From the NCBI RefSeq assembly GCF_012033735.1, contig NZ_JAAVJD010000034.1, positions 1-34,539 on the forward strand: 34,539 bases of DNA. Direction: 5' to 3'. The stretch comes from Streptomyces lonarensis. GTDB taxonomy: Bacteria; Actinomycetota; Actinomycetes; Streptomycetales; Streptomycetaceae. Made by a program: the position numbers and the translations under genes. Positions 30,796-34,539 of the stretch are shown here, piece by piece (position 1 is the first letter of the stretch; each line of letters starts with the position of its first letter). The notes under the pieces are model-generated. The model did no database searches. It saw only the letters and a program-made list of their open reading frames with translations, and was not told the origin of the DNA.

Positions 30796-32752
30796 GACGA
30801 CGAGCAAGCCGACCACGGGCAGCGGCGCCCGTGACCTGCGGCGGCTGCTGCTGGACAACGGTGCGCTGACCGCGCTGCTGGTGCTGCTGGCGGCGATGGC
30901 GCTGCTCTCCGGTGACTTCCTGACGACCCAGAACCTGCTGAACGTGGGGGTCCAGGCGGCGGTGACCGCCATCCTCGCCTTCGGCGTCACCTTCGTCATC
31001 GTCTCCGGCGGCATCGACCTGTCCGTGGGATCGGTCGCCGCGCTGTCGGCGACGGTGATGGGCTGGCTGGCGGCCGGCGACGGCCTTCCGGTGTGGTTGG
31101 CCGTCCTGCTCGCGGCCGGGGTGGGGCTCACCTGCGGCCTCGTCAACGGTGCGCTGATCGCGTACGGGAAGCTGCCGCCGTTCATCGCGACGCTGGCGAT
31201 GCTCTCGGTGGGCCGGGGACTGTCGCTGGTCATCTCGCAGGGCAGCCCGATCAACCTCCCGGACTCGCTGTTCTTCCTCGGCGACAGCATCGGCGGCCGG
31301 CTCCCGGTCCCGCTGCTGATCATGGCGGGGATGGGTCTGGTGACGGCGTTGATCCTGGCGCGCACCTACCTCGGGCGGTCGATGTACGCCATCGGGGGCA
31401 ACGAGGAGGCCGCCCGGCTGTCCGGACTGCGCGTGGACCGGCAGAAGCTGGCGATCTACGCGCTCTCGGGTCTGTTCGCGGCGGTGGCGGGCGTCGTCCT
31501 CGCCTCGCGGCTGGGTTCGGCGCAGCCGCAGGCCGCCCAGGGGTACGAACTGGACGCCATCGCGGCGGTGGTGATCGGCGGCGCGAGCCTCGCGGGCGGC
31601 GTGGGCAAGGCCTCCGGGACGCTGATCGGGGCGCTCATCCTGGCGGTGCTCCGCAACGGCCTGAACCTGATGTCGGTGTCGGCGTTCTGGCAGCAGGTCG
31701 TCATCGGTGTCGTCATCGCGCTCGCCGTGCTGTTGGACACGGTGCGGCGCCGGGGTGGGAGCGGCGGCGCCGGCGGCGGGACGCTCGGTGCGGGGGCCGG
31801 CGGTGGCGCGGGCGGCGGACGGCGGAAGCTGCTGCGGGGCGGCTTGGCCGTGGCGTGCGTGGCCGCGGTGCTCGGGGCGGCCATGTACCTCACCCCGGGC
31901 TCCGGCGGCAGCGGCGCCACGCGCGTCGGGATGTCGCTGTCGACGCTCAACAACCCCTTCTTCGTGCAGATGCGCGACGGGGCGCAGGCGGAGGCGGAGG
32001 CCGCCGGGGTCGACCTGACCGTCACCGACGCGCAGGACGACGCCTCGCAGCAGGCCGATCAGCTGCAGAACTTCGCGAGCGCGGGAATGGCCGCCGTGAT
32101 CGTCAACCCCGTCGACTCGGACGCCGCCGGTTCGGCGGTGCGCGGTGCCAACCGGGACGGCGTGCCGGTGATCGCCGCGGACCGCGGGGTCAACGACGCG
32201 GAGACGGCCGCGCTGGTCACCTCGGACAACGAGGAGGGCGGGCGGCTCGCGGCGCAGACCCTGGCCGAGCGCATCGGCGGCGAGGGCAGGATCATCGTGC
32301 TGGAGGGGACTCCCGGCACCTCCGCGAGCCGTGAGCGCGGCGCCGGTTTCACCGAGGGGCTGCGCGACTACCCCGGCATCGAGGTGGTGGCGCGCCAGCC
32401 GGCCGACTTCGACCGCACCAAGGGGCTCGACGTGATGACCAATCTGCTCCAGGGAAACCGGGACATCGACGGGGTGTTCGCGGAGAACGACGAGATGGCG
32501 CTGGGCGCCGTCCGGGCCCTGGGCGACCGCGCCGGGAGCGACGTCGCGGTCGTCGGTTTCGACGGGACGCCCGACGGCCTGGCCGCGGTGGAGGCGGGCA
32601 CGCTGCACGCCTCGGTGGCGCAGCAGCCCGAGGAACTCGGACGGGTCGCGCTGCGCAACGCGCTGCGGGCGGTCGAGGGCGAGGAGCTGGAGGAGACGGT
32701 GCTGGTCCCGGTCAGGGTCGTCACCGCGGAGAACGTCGGGGAGTTCCGGTGA
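30785..32752 (+). CDS. Fused sugar ABC permease and substrate-binding protein (RbsC-RbsB type)
   Basis: A 655-aa fusion. Residues 1-320 are an RbsC-type permease with about 8-10 helices, including VTFVIVSGGIDLSVGSVAALS and the coupling region AIGGNEEAARLSGL. A glycine-rich linker (about 320-350) leads to another hydrophobic helix (GGLAVACVAAVLGAAMYL). Residues 375-655 are a Peripla_BP_4 sugar-binding domain: GMSLSTLNNPFFVQMRDGAQ, VNPVDSDAAGSAV, VFAENDEMALGAV and VVGFDGTPDGLAAV. The binding protein is thus tethered to the membrane rather than being a free lipoprotein; there is no lipobox. One continuous frame spans the junction. Similar fusions occur in other actinomycetes. The GTG start lies within the ATPase gene; the stop overlaps the kinase start (GTGA). 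Confidence 0.9.
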   Translation: MTSETTSKPTTGSGARDLRRLLLDNGALTALLVLLAAMALLSGDFLTTQNLLNVGVQAAVTAILAFGVTFVIVSGGIDLSVGSVAALSATVMGWLAAGDGLPVWLAVLLAAGVGLTCGLVNGALIAYGKLPPFIATLAMLSVGRGLSLVISQGSPINLPDSLFFLGDSIGGRLPVPLLIMAGMGLVTALILARTYLGRSMYAIGGNEEAARLSGLRVDRQKLAIYALSGLFAAVAGVVLASRLGSAQPQAAQGYELDAIAAVVIGGASLAGGVGKASGTLIGALILAVLRNGLNLMSVSAFWQQVVIGVVIALAVLLDTVRRRGGSGGAGGGTLGAGAGGGAGGGRRKLLRGGLAVACVAAVLGAAMYLTPGSGGSGATRVGMSLSTLNNPFFVQMRDGAQAEAEAAGVDLTVTDAQDDASQQADQLQNFASAGMAAVIVNPVDSDAAGSAVRGANRDGVPVIAADRGVNDAETAALVTSDNEEGGRLAAQTLAERIGGEGRIIVLEGTPGTSASRERGAGFTEGLRDYPGIEVVARQPADFDRTKGLDVMTNLLQGNRDIDGVFAENDEMALGAVRALGDRAGSDVAVVGFDGTPDGLAAVEAGTLHASVAQQPEELGRVALRNALRAVEGEELEETVLVPVRVVTAENVGEFR

Positions 32753-33726
32753 GCGGCACGACCCGCACGCCGGGGGCCGGCCCGGCGGGCGGCGGCGGCC
32801 GAGCGCGCGTGGAGGTGCTGGTCGTCGGGTCGGCCAACGCGGACCTGGTGGTCGGCGTGGAGCGCCGCCCCGGCGCCGGGGAGACGGTGCTCGGCACCGA
32901 TCTCGCCGTGCACCCGGGCGGCAAGGGCGCCAACCAGGCGGTGGCGGCGGCGCGGCTGGGCGCCGTGACCGCCCTGCTGGCCCGCGTCGGGGACGACGCG
33001 CACGGCGCGCTGCTGCGGGAGTCGCTGCGGGAGGCGGGTGCCGACACCGACGGGGTCCTCGGCGGCCCCACGCCCACCGGGGTCGCGCTGATCACGGTGG
33101 ACCCCTCCGGTGACAACAGCATCGTGGTCGCACCCGGCGCCAACGCCCGGCTCGCCCCCGACGACGTCGTCGCGGCCCGGGCGCTGCTCTCCCGCGCCGC
33201 CGTCGTCTCCACGCAGCTGGAGATCCCGCTGGAGACGGTCGTCGAGCTGGCGCGGCGGCTGCCGCCGGAGTGCCGGCTGGTGCTGAACCCCTCGCCGCCC
33301 GCGGCGCTGCCACCGGAGGTGCTGCGCGCGTGCGACCCGCTGGTCGTCAACGAGCACGAGGCCCGTTTCCTGCTGGGGGCCTCCGGCGGCCGGGCCGGCA
33401 GCGGGTCAGTGGAGGAGGCCGCGTGGGCGGCGGCACTGCTGGAGCTGGGTCCGCGGTCGGTGGTGGTGACGCTCGGGGCGCGCGGGGCACTGGTGGCGTC
33501 GCGCGAGGGCAGCGAGTGGGTGCCGAGCCCGGCGGTGCGGGCTGTGGACACCACCGGCGCCGGTGACGCGTTCACCGCCGCGCTGGCGTGGCGGTTGGCG
33601 CGGGGCGAGGAGCTGGTCACGGCAGCCCGGTTCGCGGTGCGGGTGGGGGCGGTGGCGGTGACCCGGGAGGGAGCGCAGCGCTCGTTCCCGACGTTCGACG
33701 AGGTCGGGGGCGTGGCCAAGGGCTGA
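32749..33726 (+). CDS. rbsK: Ribokinase (PfkB-family carbohydrate kinase)
   Basis: A 325-aa PfkB-family kinase that phosphorylates ribose (or a similar sugar) at the 5-hydroxyl with ATP. It shows the N-terminal GSANADLVV, the substrate-binding GGKGANQA at 58-65, NPSPPAALP, the N-E-x-E-like VNEHEARFLLGA, and the C-terminal anion-hole/catalytic motif DTTGAGDAF at 267-275 with the base Asp273. The N-terminal ~20 residues (Gly/Pro/Arg) are an extension. The start overlaps the permease stop by 4 bases, making it the last gene of the operon. No rbsD (ribose pyranase) follows. No hairpin terminator was seen downstream. Confidence 0.92.
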   Translation: MSGTTRTPGAGPAGGGGRARVEVLVVGSANADLVVGVERRPGAGETVLGTDLAVHPGGKGANQAVAAARLGAVTALLARVGDDAHGALLRESLREAGADTDGVLGGPTPTGVALITVDPSGDNSIVVAPGANARLAPDDVVAARALLSRAAVVSTQLEIPLETVVELARRLPPECRLVLNPSPPAALPPEVLRACDPLVVNEHEARFLLGASGGRAGSGSVEEAAWAAALLELGPRSVVVTLGARGALVASREGSEWVPSPAVRAVDTTGAGDAFTAALAWRLARGEELVTAARFAVRVGAVAVTREGAQRSFPTFDEVGGVAKG

Positions 33727-33929
33727 GGGCGCTGCGAGCCGCGCCGCCCGTACCGAAGCCGGGGCCGACCGACGAGCGCGCCGCCCGGGCGGCCCTGAGC
33801 CCGGCGGTGCGCCGGTTCACGCCGAAGTGGCCTCCGCTCCGGGAGCGGGCACTATGCGGCGCCCCGGTGGGAATCATCCCGGTACGGCGTGCTTGCGGTG
33901 GCGCCCCGGCAGCTGAGGGGAGACGCACG

Positions 33930-34295
33930 ATGCAGTGGTACCTGGCGATGGTGCTCGGCGCGGCGGGCGGGGCGCTCACCGAGCTGCTGGTGCTCCACAG
34001 CCGCATCGCGGCGTGGCGGTCCGCCAGACGGGGCGCCCGGGAGCGGGGCGAACCGCTGGTGCCGCTCGCGCGGTACACCGATCCGCCGGCGGACGCCCTC
34101 GCGGCGGTGAGCCTGGTGGTGTTGGGCGCGGCGGCCGGGCTGCTCTTCCACAACCAGGTCGTCGGGGTGGCCGCCGCCATCGCGGTGGGTGTCTCCGCCC
34201 CGGCGCTGCTGCGGCAGCTGGGGAACAGCACGACCGTCCGCGAGGCGGTGCAGGGCCCGGTGACCGCGGGCGTCGACGGCGAGGCCCGCCCGTGA
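33930..34295 (+). CDS. Small membrane protein of unknown function
   Basis: A 121-aa protein with an N-terminal helix (WYLAMVLGAAGGALTELLVL), a basic cytosolic loop (RIAAWRSARRGARERGEP), and two further hydrophobic segments (AALAAVSLVVLGAAAGLLF-like at about 58-72 and VVGVAAAIAVGVSAPALL at about 76-93). The tail is polar. GAGGGGAGA just upstream supports the ATG at 33930. No family is recognised. Its stop codon overlaps a possible next start (GTGA at 34292-34295). Part of the gene, 34053-34132, is repeated exactly in inverted orientation at the right end of the window. Confidence 0.65.
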   Translation: MQWYLAMVLGAAGGALTELLVLHSRIAAWRSARRGARERGEPLVPLARYTDPPADALAAVSLVVLGAAAGLLFHNQVVGVAAAIAVGVSAPALLRQLGNSTTVREAVQGPVTAGVDGEARP

Positions 34296-34539
34296 CCGGC
34301 TCGCTGCCGCGGCGGTTGCGGGTCGCGCTCCTCGGCGCGGGCCCGGCCGGTGCGCGGCATGTGCGGCACACGGCGGGTCGGTCGCTGTGGCGCCGGTACC
34401 TCGCCTCCCTGCTGGCGGTGCCGCTCCCACCGGCCGGCACCAGGGCCGGCCCGCCGGCTGCCGCGCCCAACACCACCAGGCTCACCGCCGCGAGGGCGTC
34501 CGCCGGCGGATCGGTGTACCGCGCGAGCGGCACCAGCGG
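34053..34539. repeat. Exact 80-bp inverted repeat reaching the right end of the window
   Basis: Bases 34053-34132, inside the small membrane protein gene, are an exact reverse complement of 34460-34539, the last 80 bases of the window. One mismatch and five further pairing bases extend it inward, leaving a spacer of about 315 bases. Repetition of coding sequence in antisense with no divergence at the very edge suggests a fold-back assembly or amplification artefact, or a recent real inversion-duplication. Confidence 0.9.
34292..34539 (+). CDS. Possible partial gene running off the window
   Basis: A GTG overlapping the previous stop by 4 bases opens a frame that stays open to the window end (82 codons). 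It begins with a basic stretch (PRRLRVALLGAGPAGARHVR) and matches nothing I recognise. From 34460 onward the frame reads the antisense of the preceding gene, so at most the first ~56 codons could be genuine. It may be a real gene truncated by a sequence break, or chance. Confidence 0.25.
   Translation, partial: MTGSLPRRLRVALLGAGPAGARHVRHTAGRSLWRRYLASLLAVPLPPAGTRAGPPAAAPNTTRLTAARASAGGSVYRASGTS

Noticed and set aside
28405..31365. A 986-codon open frame on the minus strand opposite the sugar operon
   Set aside because: It runs antisense to clearly homologous repressor, ATPase and permease genes, has Arg/Pro/Ser/Thr-rich composition and no domain. Long antisense frames are expected in DNA this rich in GC.
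30572..32608. A 678-codon minus-strand frame opposite the fused permease/binding protein
   Set aside because: It lacks any recognisable fold, is rich in His, Gln, Arg and Gly, and mirrors the third-position bias of the real gene.
1..34539. Mobile element, prophage, CRISPR array, tRNA or rRNA genes
   Set aside because: No transposase, integrase, phage structural gene, regular direct-repeat array or RNA-gene sequence was recognised on either strand.

Overview
The window is very GC-rich (clearly above 70% by eye) and carries gene types characteristic of Streptomyces or a close relative. These include many XRE, TetR, LysR, MerR, AraC and LacI regulators next to exporters and oxidoreductases. There is also SpoIIE/HATPase/STAS partner-switching machinery, a secreted trypsin-like protease, frequent GTG starts, 4-base GTGA gene overlaps and GC-rich hairpin terminators without U-tracts. 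Only one in-frame TTA codon was noticed, in the protease signal peptide; this fits bldA-type control. There are no rRNA or tRNA genes, CRISPR arrays, transposases or phage genes. The content looks like ordinary accessory chromosome of a soil actinomycete.

Layout, left to right. (1) 1-5.7 kb: a membrane SpoIIE-type phosphatase; a divergent SDR / MmyB-type XRE regulator pair; a divergent TetR / EamA exporter pair; an HD-domain hydrolase. (2) 5.7-8.4 kb: an Mrr-like nuclease with membrane segments, coupled to a tiny membrane protein; a DUF1801-like protein; an AraC-VOC pair. (3) 8.9-12.2 kb: a secreted serine protease, a perfect 40-bp palindrome, then a two-gene operon (TPR protein plus polyprenyl diphosphate synthase) behind a perfect 11-bp-arm inverted repeat and followed by tandem hairpins. 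(4) 12.4-13.6 kb: an anti-sigma-type ATPase and a STAS antagonist. (5) 13.7-22.6 kb: XRE-cupin regulator, MFS-MerR operon, SDR, second MmyB-type regulator, aldehyde dehydrogenase, and a divergent MFS/LysR pair. (6) 22.7-27.8 kb: an AlkZ-like DNA glycosylase, an unusual sensor kinase with an extra C-terminal membrane-anchored domain, a divergent methionine aminopeptidase / XRE pair, and a LuxR-type response regulator. (7) 28.1-33.7 kb: a ribose-type operon, lacI-family regulator, double-cassette ATPase, fused permease/binding protein and ribokinase, with a LacI-family operator upstream. (8) 33.9 kb to the end: a small membrane protein and a sequence that folds back on itself.

How the genes work together. 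The sugar operon is a self-contained import, phosphorylation and repression unit with overlapping genes, and it lacks rbsD. The phosphatase, ATPase and STAS proteins could form a partner switch, though they are not in one operon. Several regulator-target pairs are implied by divergent or overlapping arrangement. The most interesting candidates for new biology are the TPR-prenyltransferase operon with its operator, the TTA-containing protease with an altered oxyanion-hole position, the sensor kinase with a C-terminal exported domain, and the membrane-tethered Mrr-like nuclease. The exact inverted repeat at the right end may be real or an assembly artefact.
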